DNA of 15,492 nucleotides, from the NCBI GenBank assembly GCA_910579135.1, contig CAJTTM010000048.1, forward strand, positions 1 to 15,492. The letters run 5' to 3'. The notes under the pieces were generated by a model. That model had not been told where the DNA came from, made no database searches, and was given only the letters and a program-made list of their open reading frames with translations. Positions 7,107 to 14,156 of the stretch are shown here, one piece after another. A program made the position numbers and the translations under genes. This DNA is from an uncultured Erysipelotrichales bacterium (GTDB lineage Bacteria; Bacillota_I; Bacilli_A; Erysipelotrichales; Coprobacillaceae). Within the stretch, counting starts at the first letter, position 1; each line of letters opens with the position of its first letter.

Positions 7107-8784
7107 AGGATTTCATATTTATTTAGATTTTCAAGAAACAGCAAGAAATATTGCAGAAAGTAATGTAACTGATTTAACAACTGATGGGTTGTTGGAACTG
7201 AATTATCAATTAAGTAATAATTATAAAGGTCTAGAAGATTCATTTTTTACTTTAGTAAAAAACACATTTCAAGATACACCAGGATATAGTGCAGTGGTTA
7301 ATGAAAATAATCAAATTGTTTATGATGATTTTATATCTTATGACACAGAACAACAAATGGTATTGACATATAAAACCAATCCCGAAGACATGGAAGTTAT
7401 ACAATTTAATCAATTAACTCAACAACATGTTCAACAATTTAATCAATATATTAGAAAAGCATATCAAGAGGATAATTGTAAAGAATTTTCTATATACATA
7501 TCAAAATCAAAAGATAAAATAACTTACCTTAAAATAAATCAACAAGAGATTATTAATGAAAATTATACTTCAATAAAAGAGTATTCTTTAATAGAATATA
7601 CTTCAAAAGAAATAAAATACGCACATACTATATCAAACAGAGATGCTTATTTACTTGATTATGAAGATATGAAAGAAAAATCAAGAAAAATTGTAGAAAA
7701 GAAAATGAAATTATATAATAATGAATATAGTGGTAAGGTTGATATAGATTATCATCTAGATGGAAATAATTTATATATTATTTCAGAAATATATGATAGT
7801 TATCCAAATCAAAATAATCAAACAGTAGGGCTAGTAAAAATTGACTATACATATCATAGTGATGGAATTGTTATGGATATTTTTGAAATGACAATTCAAG
7901 CCAAACAAAAAGTTTATATACTTGCTTCTTTAATGTCATTATGTATGAGTCTTGTTATTTCTTATATGTTAACTAGACGTATTAAAAAAATAGATCAAAG
8001 TACACAACAAATTGCTAATAATAACTTTAATGTTAAATTAAATGAAAAGTCTCATGATGAATTAGGGACATTATCTAAAAATATAAACATAATGAGTCAA
8101 CAATTAAAACAAACAATAGAACAACTAAATCAAGAAATTGCGAAAGTCAAAGAATTAGAATCATTAAGAAAAGACTTTGTCAATCAATTTACACATGAGA
8201 TGAAAACACCTTTAGGTATTATTAATGGATATAGTGAACTAATTGAAGAAACAGAAAATGAAGAGGAAATGGATAAATATTTAAGTATAATTAATGAAGA
8301 AACAACAATAATTAATCAACTTATACAAGCTATGCTTAATTTATCATGATTAGAGGCGGGGAAAGTTGAATTATACAGGGAAGAATTTGATTTGGAAGAT
8401 TTAGTTACAGAAATTATAGATGAATATGAAGTTTTATTAATGAAGAAAAATGCTAAGATTGAAGTGAATGTTATTAATAAGCAAATTAATGCAGATAAAA
8501 AGCAGTTATCAACAGTTATTCATAATTTTATTAGTAATGCAATTAAACATGTTGATATGAATGGAAAAATAGTTTTAGAGATTAATCATGGATTATCAGT
8601 TTATAATGATGGAGAAAAAATATTAGAAAAAGACTTAAACAGTATTTGGTATACATTTGTAACTCATGAGCAACAAGGGAATGGTTTGGGGCTGGCTATT
8701 TGTAAATCAATTTTAGAGTTACATGGATATCATTATGGTGTTAAAAATAGAAAGAGCGGAGTCATGTTTTATTTTTATGAATAA
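7033..8784 (+). pseudogene. Sensor histidine kinase with two in-frame nonsense codons
   Basis: One uninterrupted frame from ATG 7033 (preceded by GGAGGG at 7023) to TAA 8782 would encode 583 residues, but TAA at 7063 (codon 11) and TGA at 8347 (codon 439) interrupt it. No frameshift is needed. Numbering from 7033: TM1 around 12-28, an extracellular sensor region to about 293, TM2 at 294-316, a HAMP linker, the DHp H-box THEMKTPLG with His388, the N-box HNFISNAIKH at 497-506 and the G2 box GNGLGLAI from 549. The TGA falls in 'LS-stop-LEAGKVEL', where kinases usually have LSRLEAGK, so a CGA-to-TGA change explains it. All catalytic motifs remain, pointing to recent decay. Alternatives are sequencing error, readthrough, or two independently translated halves (TTG starts at 7096 and 8392, neither with a good ribosome binding site). 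Confidence 0.85.
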
Positions 8785-8810
8785 TATATTTAATATGAGA
8801 TGTTATTATT

Positions 8811-8845
8811 AAGAGGGATAGAAATTGTGATTTTCTATCCTTTTT
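8811..8845 (+). terminator. Intrinsic terminator after the two-component genes
   Basis: GGATAGAAA (8816-8824) pairs with TTTCTATCC (8832-8840) around a 7-nt loop, followed by TTTTT. The next promoter is built into this element. Confidence 0.88.
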
Positions 8846-8853
8846 AGTATAAT
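8825..8853 (+). promoter_or_regulatory. Sigma-A promoter overlapping the terminator
   Basis: -35 TTGTGA (8825-8830, 4/6) and -10 TATAAT (8848-8853, 6/6) are separated by exactly 17 bp. The -35 lies at the terminator loop and the spacer covers the right arm and T run. The predicted start is near 8860, at the Shine-Dalgarno of the carboxypeptidase gene. Confidence 0.55.
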
Positions 8854-8871
8854 AGAATAAGGAGGTAGGAT

Positions 8872-9705
8872 ATGCTTAAGAAAAATGATGGAATTGGGAT
8901 AGTTGTCAATTCTAATGAATTGTCTATAGATAAGAAAGAAAAAGTGAATGATTTAATAAGAATATTAGAATCTATGCAACTTATTGTAAAATGTAGTCCA
9001 TATCTTTATAAAGGTCAAAAGGGTAATGCTAAACAAAAAGCTGAAATAATGATGGAATTTTATATAGATAAAGATATTAAGGCTATTTTTGATATTTCTG
9101 GAGGAAATCTTGCAAATGGAGTTATTGAATATTTAGATTATGATATTATAAAAAAACATCCTAAACCTCTTTTTGGATATAGTGATTTGACATGTTTGAT
9201 AAATGCAATTTATAGTCAAACTCATCAAAATCAAGTTTTATATCAAGTCTTTAATCTTGTAAAAGCTCATCAGTTTCAACAGTGTTATTCATTTTATCAA
9301 ACAATGTTTCATGATTTAACATATTTATATCACATTGATTATCAATTTATTCAAGGAAATCAATTAAAAGGTATTGTTGTAGGCGGGAATATAAGATGTT
9401 TATTAAAATTGGCTGGAACAAAATATTTCCCTGATATGAATCATAAGGTTTTATTTTTAGAGAGTTTAGGAGGAGATAGTGAATTAATATATAGCCATCT
9501 TGTTCATTTAAAACAATTAAACGTTTTTAGACAAGTTAAGGGAATTGTTTTAGGAACTTTTACAAATATGGAGGAAAAGAATTTAAAACCTACTGTAGAA
9601 GAAATGTTAAAAGAATTGACTGATAAACCAATAGTAAAAACCTATGATATTGGTCATAGTCATTTATCTAAAGCACTAAAAATAGGGGAATATGTTGAAT
9701 TTTAA
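8872..9705 (+). CDS. S66-family LD-carboxypeptidase (MccF/LdcA-like)
   Basis: This 277-residue serine peptidase of family S66 cleaves the L,D bond of muropeptide tetrapeptides in peptidoglycan recycling, or in the MccF branch hydrolyses peptidyl-nucleotide antibiotics. The Ser-Glu-His set is visible: Ser104 in FGYSDLT, Glu197 in LFLESLGG and His262 in DIGHS. The upstream AIFDISGGNLANGVIEYLD (71-89) is the family's substrate-binding stretch. It is slightly shorter than the usual ~300 aa and has no signal peptide, so it acts in the cytosol. The start has AGGAGGT. It is first in a three-gene operon with a precorrin-2-dehydrogenase-like gene (30 bp gap) and a DUF218 protein. Which S66 branch it belongs to cannot be decided here. 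Confidence 0.88.
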   Translation: MLKKNDGIGIVVNSNELSIDKKEKVNDLIRILESMQLIVKCSPYLYKGQKGNAKQKAEIMMEFYIDKDIKAIFDISGGNLANGVIEYLDYDIIKKHPKPLFGYSDLTCLINAIYSQTHQNQVLYQVFNLVKAHQFQQCYSFYQTMFHDLTYLYHIDYQFIQGNQLKGIVVGGNIRCLLKLAGTKYFPDMNHKVLFLESLGGDSELIYSHLVHLKQLNVFRQVKGIVLGTFTNMEEKNLKPTVEEMLKELTDKPIVKTYDIGHSHLSKALKIGEYVEF

Positions 9706-9735
9706 ATATTTCCTGGGAAATATGGAGGAGAAAGT

Positions 9736-10332
9736 ATGATACCTGTATGTATATCACTAAAGAATAGAAATGTACTTATTGTTGGTGGTGGTAAGGTTGC
9801 TTTACGCAAGGCAAAATTATTTTTAAGAGAGGAAGCAAATATTACTGTTATTTCAAAAATGTTTGAAAAAGAATTTGATGATTTATCAGTCAATTGTATA
9901 ACCGATAAATATCAACATAAATATTTAAAAGATATGTTTGTTGTATATGCAGCAACAAATAGTAGAGAAGTGAATTTACAGATTGTTCATGATTGTCAAC
10001 AACTTAATATTCTTTGTGGTAATGCTCATAATAGTGATGAAAGTTCATTTCATAGTATGGCCTTTTTACAAAATGATTTAGGATTGATCGCTTTTTCTTC
10101 ATATTCTAAATTACCTTATAGTAAGCCTTTGGTTTATGAGATGATGATAACTTTAGAAGAAAATAGAGAGAAAGTTGAACTGTTGGAAAAGTTAAGACCA
10201 TATATTATTCAATATAGTCAAAATGTTAAAGAATGTTATAAAGGATTATATAATTGTGATATTGAAACACTTTCTAGTGTGTATCATGACTTTATGGAAG
10301 GAAATTATGAAAAATATAAAGATTTACTTTAA
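9736..10332 (+). CDS. Divergent precorrin-2 dehydrogenase-like (Met8/SirC) protein
   Basis: This 198-residue protein resembles the N-terminal NAD-dependent half of CysG and stand-alone SirC/Met8 enzymes, which oxidise precorrin-2 to sirohydrochlorin for siroheme or B12. The opening MIPVCISLKNRNVLIVGGGK and VALRKA (21-26) form the Rossmann nucleotide loop, and YAATNSREVN at 71-80 matches the family's 'ATND..VN' segment. However, the position usually holding an Asp used in catalysis is Ser76. The next motif (normally VDDPELCDF) is HNSDESSFHSM, and the ISTGGKSP-like segment is SSYSKLPYS. The C-terminal helices are present. No other siroheme or cobalamin genes are nearby. The ribosome binding site is GGAGGAG. 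It may be an active but divergent enzyme, or an NAD-binding relative with another role. Confidence 0.72.
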   Translation: MIPVCISLKNRNVLIVGGGKVALRKAKLFLREEANITVISKMFEKEFDDLSVNCITDKYQHKYLKDMFVVYAATNSREVNLQIVHDCQQLNILCGNAHNSDESSFHSMAFLQNDLGLIAFSSYSKLPYSKPLVYEMMITLEENREKVELLEKLRPYIIQYSQNVKECYKGLYNCDIETLSSVYHDFMEGNYEKYKDLL

Positions 10333-10930
10333 TAAAGATATAATACAAAGAAAGTTTATTATCTTTACTATAATAACTTTAATTATTACATATATAGTAT
10401 CAAATATGTTAAGTATTTATATTTTTAGTTTAAAAGATCAAAAATGTAAAGCAGATGTTGTAATTGTACTTGGAGCTTCAACCAATCAAGGGAAAGTCTC
10501 TCTTGTGTATCAGGAGAGAATAAATCATGGTATTAGTCTATATAAAGGAGGATATGTTAAAAAGATTATAGTTACAGGTGGTAAGGGTAAAGGAAATAAG
10601 ATATCTGATGCTTATGCGGCAAAAGAATATATTATATCTAAAGGGATTTATAAGAAAGATATACTCTTGGAAGAAACGTCAACCATAACACAAGAAAATT
10701 TAGAAAATGCAAAGATAGTCATGGATAAAAATAATTATAAAACTGCGATTGTTGTAAGTGATCCATTACATATGAAAAGAGCTATGTTATTAGCAACTGA
10801 TATAGGAATTGATTGTTATAGCTCTCCAACGCCTTCATCAAGATATATAAGTTTAAAATCTAAGTTTTCCTTTTTGATAAGAGAAGTGTTTTTCTATGTT
10901 GGATATAAATGGTGGAGAATATTTAATTAA
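10307..10930 (+). CDS. DUF218 (YdcF/SanA/ElyC-like) membrane-anchored protein
   Basis: From ATG 10307 the protein has 207 residues: a short basic N-terminus, one membrane helix at about 17-40, and a DUF218 domain at about 49-190. Domain marks are ADVVIVLGAS (49-58), IIVTGGKGKG (87-96), the STITQEN segment near 125-131 and VVSDPLHMKRA (149-159). Relatives (SanA, ElyC, YdcF) act in envelope integrity, and some bind nucleotides; no reaction is assigned. An upstream in-frame start at 10223 exists, but GGAAGG at 10296-10301 sits 5 nt before 10307, which gives the conventional anchor topology, so I prefer 10307. The gene overlaps the previous one by 26 bp, indicating translational coupling. With the LD-carboxypeptidase in the same operon, an envelope role is a reasonable inference. 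Confidence 0.85.
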   Translation: MKNIKIYFNKDIIQRKFIIFTIITLIITYIVSNMLSIYIFSLKDQKCKADVVIVLGASTNQGKVSLVYQERINHGISLYKGGYVKKIIVTGGKGKGNKISDAYAAKEYIISKGIYKKDILLEETSTITQENLENAKIVMDKNNYKTAIVVSDPLHMKRAMLLATDIGIDCYSSPTPSSRYISLKSKFSFLIREVFFYVGYKWWRIFN

Positions 10931-10953
10931 AAAAGAAGCCGAAGCTTCTTTTT
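10928..10953. terminator. Bidirectional terminator between convergent genes
   Basis: AAAAGAAGC (10931-10939) pairs with GCTTCTTTT (10944-10952) around a CGAA loop. The A and T runs at either side let it end both the DUF218 operon and the minus-strand EF-G-like gene. Confidence 0.9.
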
Positions 10954-10954
10954 A

Positions 10955-13009
10955 TCATTTAGATTCTATAATACTTTTTTGAATAAAGTCAGGTGTAGAT
11001 TCATAAGCTAAGAATTCCATATCAAAGAAACCTTGACCTTGAGTCATAGAACGTAAATCAACTGCATAGTTCATAACTTCTGCTTGAGGAGCTTCAGCTG
11101 TAATCTTTATCATACCATCATCTAAAATTTCACTACCGATAACTCTAGCACGTTTTTTGTTAAAATGTCCCATGATATCACCAGTATACTTTTCATCTAC
11201 ATATACATGTAATGTAACATATGGTTCAAGTAAGACTGGTTTTGCTTTAGGCAATGCTTCTTTAAAACACATAATTGTAGCAGTTTTAAATGCCATTTCA
11301 GAAGAATCTACATTATGGTAAGAACCATCTATTAAAGTCGCTTTTATACCTAAAACTGGATAATTCGCAAGTACACCAGTTTTAGTCGCTTCAATAAGAC
11401 CTTTTTCAACTGCAGGGAAATATGATTTAGGAACAGCCCCACCAAATATCTTTTCTTCAAAAACATATGACTGACTATAATCGCCAGTTGGTTCAAATGT
11501 AATTTCTACATCTCCATATTGTCCATGTCCACCAGATTGTTTTTTGTATTTATAACGTTTTGTAACACTTCCTTTAATTGTTTCTCTATAAGGGATAATA
11601 ATATCATCTAATTTTACTTCGATTTTAAACCTCTCTTTTAATTTGGAAACAACAGTATCAATATGAATATCACCTAAACCATATAAACATTGTTGTTTGG
11701 TTTCAGGATTTGTTTCAAAAATTAAAGTTTTATCTTCTTCTAAAATCCTACTAAGTGCATTAGTAATCTTTTCTTCGTTTGTTTTTCCAACTGGTTTGAT
11801 GGCTTTACCATAATATGGTGTAGAAAAATGAATTGGTTTATAAATGACTTTAAAATCTTGAGCACATAATGAATCATTGGTTTGAGTATATGTTAACTTA
11901 GATAAAGCTCCAATGTCACCAGCACATAAAGTATCAGTTTCAATTAACTCTTTGCCTCTCATCATATAAACTTTATTAATTTTTTCATTTTCTTTTTTTA
12001 CAGTATTATACAAAGTTTGACCAGGATGAACTTGACCAGTTACAACTTTAAATAATGAAATTCTACCTACAAAAGGATCAGCAATTGTCTTAAAAACAAA
12101 TAATGAACAAGGTAACCCTTCATTAAATCCAATAATATCCTCTTCTCCGCTCGCTTCCTTTTTCGCAATAACTGCGTTAACCATATCACCAGCTGCACTA
12201 AAGAAAGCCACCATAGAATTTAAAATAATTTGAATACCAATTTGATCAGTGCCACATAAAACAGGAATCAAAGTATTATTCATAACTCCTTGTCTTAAAG
12301 CCCATGAAATTTCTTCTCTTGTGAAAGGCTCTTCCATAATGAATTTCTCTAATAATTCATCATTTGTATTCGCAACTGCCTCATCAATCATCTCTTTAAC
12401 AGCTAAAACTTCATCCATTAATTCCTCAGGAATATCAGCTTTATGAGTTTGATTGCCATCAAAATAACGACCTTCCATTTTTGCTACATTAACATAACCA
12501 ATCATTTTATTATTTTTCATGATTGGAACCTGAATAGGAGCAATCACTTTACCATAAGTTTCTTTTAATTCATCAAGTTTAGATTTGTAATCTGCATTTG
12601 GATTATCTATACCATTAATATAAATAATTTTTGCTTTATCTTTTGCTTTATGCATAGCCTGTTTTGTTCCGACACTCATTCCTTTTGATGCTGGAACAAT
12701 AACTAAAGCACTTTCTGCAACATTAATAGCTGCTTCTACCTCGCCATTAAAATCAAATGCTCCAGGTGTGTCTAATAAATTAATCTTACAATTATTCCAT
12801 TCTAATGGAATAACAGATAAACTTATAGATGTTTGTCGTTTGATTTCCTCCTGACTATAATCACTAATTGTATTACCTTCTTTTATCTTACCTCTACGAT
12901 TGATAAGACCAGCACGATAAGCCATAGATTCAATAATACTTGTTTTTCCACTACCAGAATGCCCTAAAACCACTACATTACCAATTTCATTGGAATGATA
13001 AGTTCTCAT
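10955..13009 (-). CDS. EF-G-like translational GTPase paralogue with altered G motifs
   Basis: This 684-residue protein has the full EF-G order: G domain, beta-barrel domain II, domain III, domain IV with the tip loop DGSYHNVDSSEMAF, and domain V (MGHFNKKRARV). It belongs to the EF-G-like branch (PRK12740 type, 'GHSGAGKT') rather than FusA. The P-loop GHSGSGKT (16-23) is intact. G2 is RQTSIS (RGITI in EF-G). G3 is DTPGAFDF (80-87), with Ala84 where EF-G has the catalytic His. G4 is NGID (132-135) instead of NKxD. The start is set by AAGGAG nine bases before the ATG at 13009; an upstream ATG at 13027 overlaps that ribosome binding site and would add six residues. The gene is monocistronic, with a perfect cre box over its promoter. 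It is likely ribosome-binding, with doubtful GTP hydrolysis. TetM-type ribosome protection is less likely. Confidence 0.88.
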   Translation of the reverse strand: MRTYHSNEIGNVVVLGHSGSGKTSIIESMAYRAGLINRRGKIKEGNTISDYSQEEIKRQTSISLSVIPLEWNNCKINLLDTPGAFDFNGEVEAAINVAESALVIVPASKGMSVGTKQAMHKAKDKAKIIYINGIDNPNADYKSKLDELKETYGKVIAPIQVPIMKNNKMIGYVNVAKMEGRYFDGNQTHKADIPEELMDEVLAVKEMIDEAVANTNDELLEKFIMEEPFTREEISWALRQGVMNNTLIPVLCGTDQIGIQIILNSMVAFFSAAGDMVNAVIAKKEASGEEDIIGFNEGLPCSLFVFKTIADPFVGRISLFKVVTGQVHPGQTLYNTVKKENEKINKVYMMRGKELIETDTLCAGDIGALSKLTYTQTNDSLCAQDFKVIYKPIHFSTPYYGKAIKPVGKTNEEKITNALSRILEEDKTLIFETNPETKQQCLYGLGDIHIDTVVSKLKERFKIEVKLDDIIIPYRETIKGSVTKRYKYKKQSGGHGQYGDVEITFEPTGDYSQSYVFEEKIFGGAVPKSYFPAVEKGLIEATKTGVLANYPVLGIKATLIDGSYHNVDSSEMAFKTATIMCFKEALPKAKPVLLEPYVTLHVYVDEKYTGDIMGHFNKKRARVIGSEILDDGMIKITAEAPQAEVMNYAVDLRSMTQGQGFFDMEFLAYESTPDFIQKSIIESK

Positions 13010-13050
13010 TATAATCAACTCCTTCATTGAACTCTTTTCTCTATTTTATC

Positions 13051-13080
13051 ATAATATCCGCGAAATGAAAACGTTTACAA
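13051..13080 (-). promoter_or_regulatory. Promoter of the EF-G-like gene
   Basis: On the minus strand, TTGTAA (13080-13075, 4/6) and TATTAT (13056-13051) are 18 bp apart, placing the start near 13044 and about 35 nt before the ATG at 13009. The -35 lies inside the cre box. Confidence 0.45.
13066..13079. promoter_or_regulatory. Perfect cre (CcpA) box in divergent promoter region
   Basis: TGAAAACGTTTACA matches TGWAANCGNTNWCA at all 14 positions on both strands. It lies between the divergently transcribed EF-G-like gene and the PPIase-galE operon, over the -35 of the former and next to a TTTACA (-35-like, 13074-13079) of the latter. CcpA binding would be expected to shut the EF-G-like promoter when preferred sugars are present. 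Confidence 0.7.
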
Positions 13081-13142
13081 TCATTTTTATAGTGTATTTT
13101 ATATATTTTTTTGGTAAAATAAAAACAAATAGGAGGAAGGCT

Positions 13143-13433
13143 ATGGAAGTTGCATTAATTATATGTTGTTTTGTATCAAATGCTCTTGCATTAGAGTGTT
13201 TATATAGTGATAGAAGAAAAACAACGGGAGCTCTAATTATAGTAAATTTATGTTTGAATGTTGCGATTGCTTATCAATTTAAACAAATTCAAAAAATTTG
13301 TTATATATTAATGATAGTTGCTGCAGTCATTATTTTATTTTTTGGAGTTAAGTATTATTTAAGATTTAAATCACAAAAAGAGGTTATTGTAGAAACAAAG
13401 GAGATTGAAACAGATGAAGATAATGAAATTTGA
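13143..13433 (+). CDS. Small membrane protein of unknown function
   Basis: This 96-residue protein has three hydrophobic stretches (about 2-20, 29-45 and 52-74), a short basic loop YSDRRKTTG and an acidic tail (ETKEIETDEDNEI). A longer in-frame frame from 13065 exists, but AGGAGGAAGG directly before ATG 13143 decides the start, and the longer version would begin inside the cre box. It resembles no family I can name. It is first in a four-gene operon: the PPIase gene overlaps its end by 20 bp, so the two are translationally coupled. The acidic tail would face the cytosol if the N-terminus is outside (positive-inside rule with RRK in the first loop). Confidence 0.7.
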   Translation: MEVALIICCFVSNALALECLYSDRRKTTGALIIVNLCLNVAIAYQFKQIQKICYILMIVAAVIILFFGVKYYLRFKSQKEVIVETKEIETDEDNEI

Positions 13434-13896
13434 GATAGAAATGGAAAATGGAAAAATAATGAAAGGAGAACTTTATCCTGATATTGCTCCTATTACAGTT
13501 GATAATTTTGTTAATTTGATTGAAAATCATTTTTATGATGGATTAATTTTTCATCGTGTTATTGCTGGTTTTATGATTCAAGGTGGAGGATATGATAGAA
13601 ATCTAAAGGAAAAAGATTGTCCAAGTATTAAAGGGGAATTTAGTAGTAATGGAGTAGAAAATTCTTTATTACATACAAGAGGTGTTCTTTCAATGGCAAG
13701 AACAATGATTAAGGATTCTGCGAGTTCACAGTTCTTTATCATGCATCAAGATGCTCCTCATTTAGATGGAGAATATGCAGCCTTTGGAAAGATTACAGAA
13801 GGATTGGATGTTATAGATGAAATTGCCAATACACCAACTGGATTCCAAGATGTTCCACTTCAAATGCAAGTTATAAAAACAATGAGGTTATTATGA
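13414..13896 (+). CDS. Cyclophilin-type peptidyl-prolyl cis-trans isomerase
   Basis: This 160-residue single-domain cyclophilin without signal peptide catalyses proline isomerisation in cytosolic protein folding. Active-site marks are FHRV (47-50, catalytic Arg49), FMIQGGG (53-59, Gln56), SSQFFI (104-109) and the AAFGKI segment at 122-127, all as in PpiB-type bacterial enzymes. Possible starts are TTG 13405, ATG 13414 and ATG 13423; AGGAG at 13399-13403 favours 13414 (10 nt spacing). It overlaps the small membrane gene by 20 bp and the next gene by 4 bp (ATGA). Confidence 0.92.
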   Translation: MKIMKFEIEMENGKIMKGELYPDIAPITVDNFVNLIENHFYDGLIFHRVIAGFMIQGGGYDRNLKEKDCPSIKGEFSSNGVENSLLHTRGVLSMARTMIKDSASSQFFIMHQDAPHLDGEYAAFGKITEGLDVIDEIANTPTGFQDVPLQMQVIKTMRLL

Positions 13897-14156
13897 GAAT
13901 ATTTATTTTAGAAAATTGTCCTCATTGTCAAAAAGCAAGGCGTTATATTAAAGAGTTATGTGAGGAAAATGAAGAATATAAGAAAATTGATATTGATTTT
14001 ATTGATGAGGTAAAAGATTCTGAATTTGCAGAACGTTTTAATTATTATTATGTTCCTTCTTTTTTTGATGGTGATGTTAAGTTGCATGAGGGAATAATCC
14101 AAAAAGAAGAAGTTAAAGAGATATTTGATAGATATTTAAAGGAGAAGAATAAATGA
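13893..14156 (+). CDS. Small thioredoxin/glutaredoxin-fold protein with CPHC motif
   Basis: This 87-residue cytosolic protein starts with a beta strand (MRIFIL) and the redox motif CPHC (Cys9, Cys12); YVPSFF at 53-58 gives the cis-proline (Pro55) opposite the active site. Length and layout fit a glutaredoxin-like or mini-thioredoxin domain. CPHC is the DsbA-type dipeptide, implying a fairly oxidising pair, but the protein has no export signal. It overlaps its neighbours on both sides by 4 bp (ATGA), so translation is coupled to the PPIase upstream and GalE downstream. A thiol-disulfide or folding-related role beside the PPIase is inferred. Confidence 0.82.
   Translation: MRIFILENCPHCQKARRYIKELCEENEEYKKIDIDFIDEVKDSEFAERFNYYYVPSFFDGDVKLHEGIIQKEEVKEIFDRYLKEKNK

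Noticed and set aside
643..8349. In-frame TGA codons (643, 757, 8347) as Trp recoding (genetic code 4)
   Set aside because: TGA ends several intact genes, including ATGA overlaps at 13893 and 14153, and TGG is used for Trp throughout. The stops are better explained as mutations.
10223..10306. Upstream start of the DUF218 protein at 10223
   Set aside because: It would overlap the previous gene by 110 bp with no good ribosome binding site, while 10307 has GGAAGG at correct spacing.
13065..13142. Longer N-terminus for the small membrane protein starting at 13065
   Set aside because: No ribosome binding site there, it would start within the cre box, and the strong AGGAGG directly precedes 13143.
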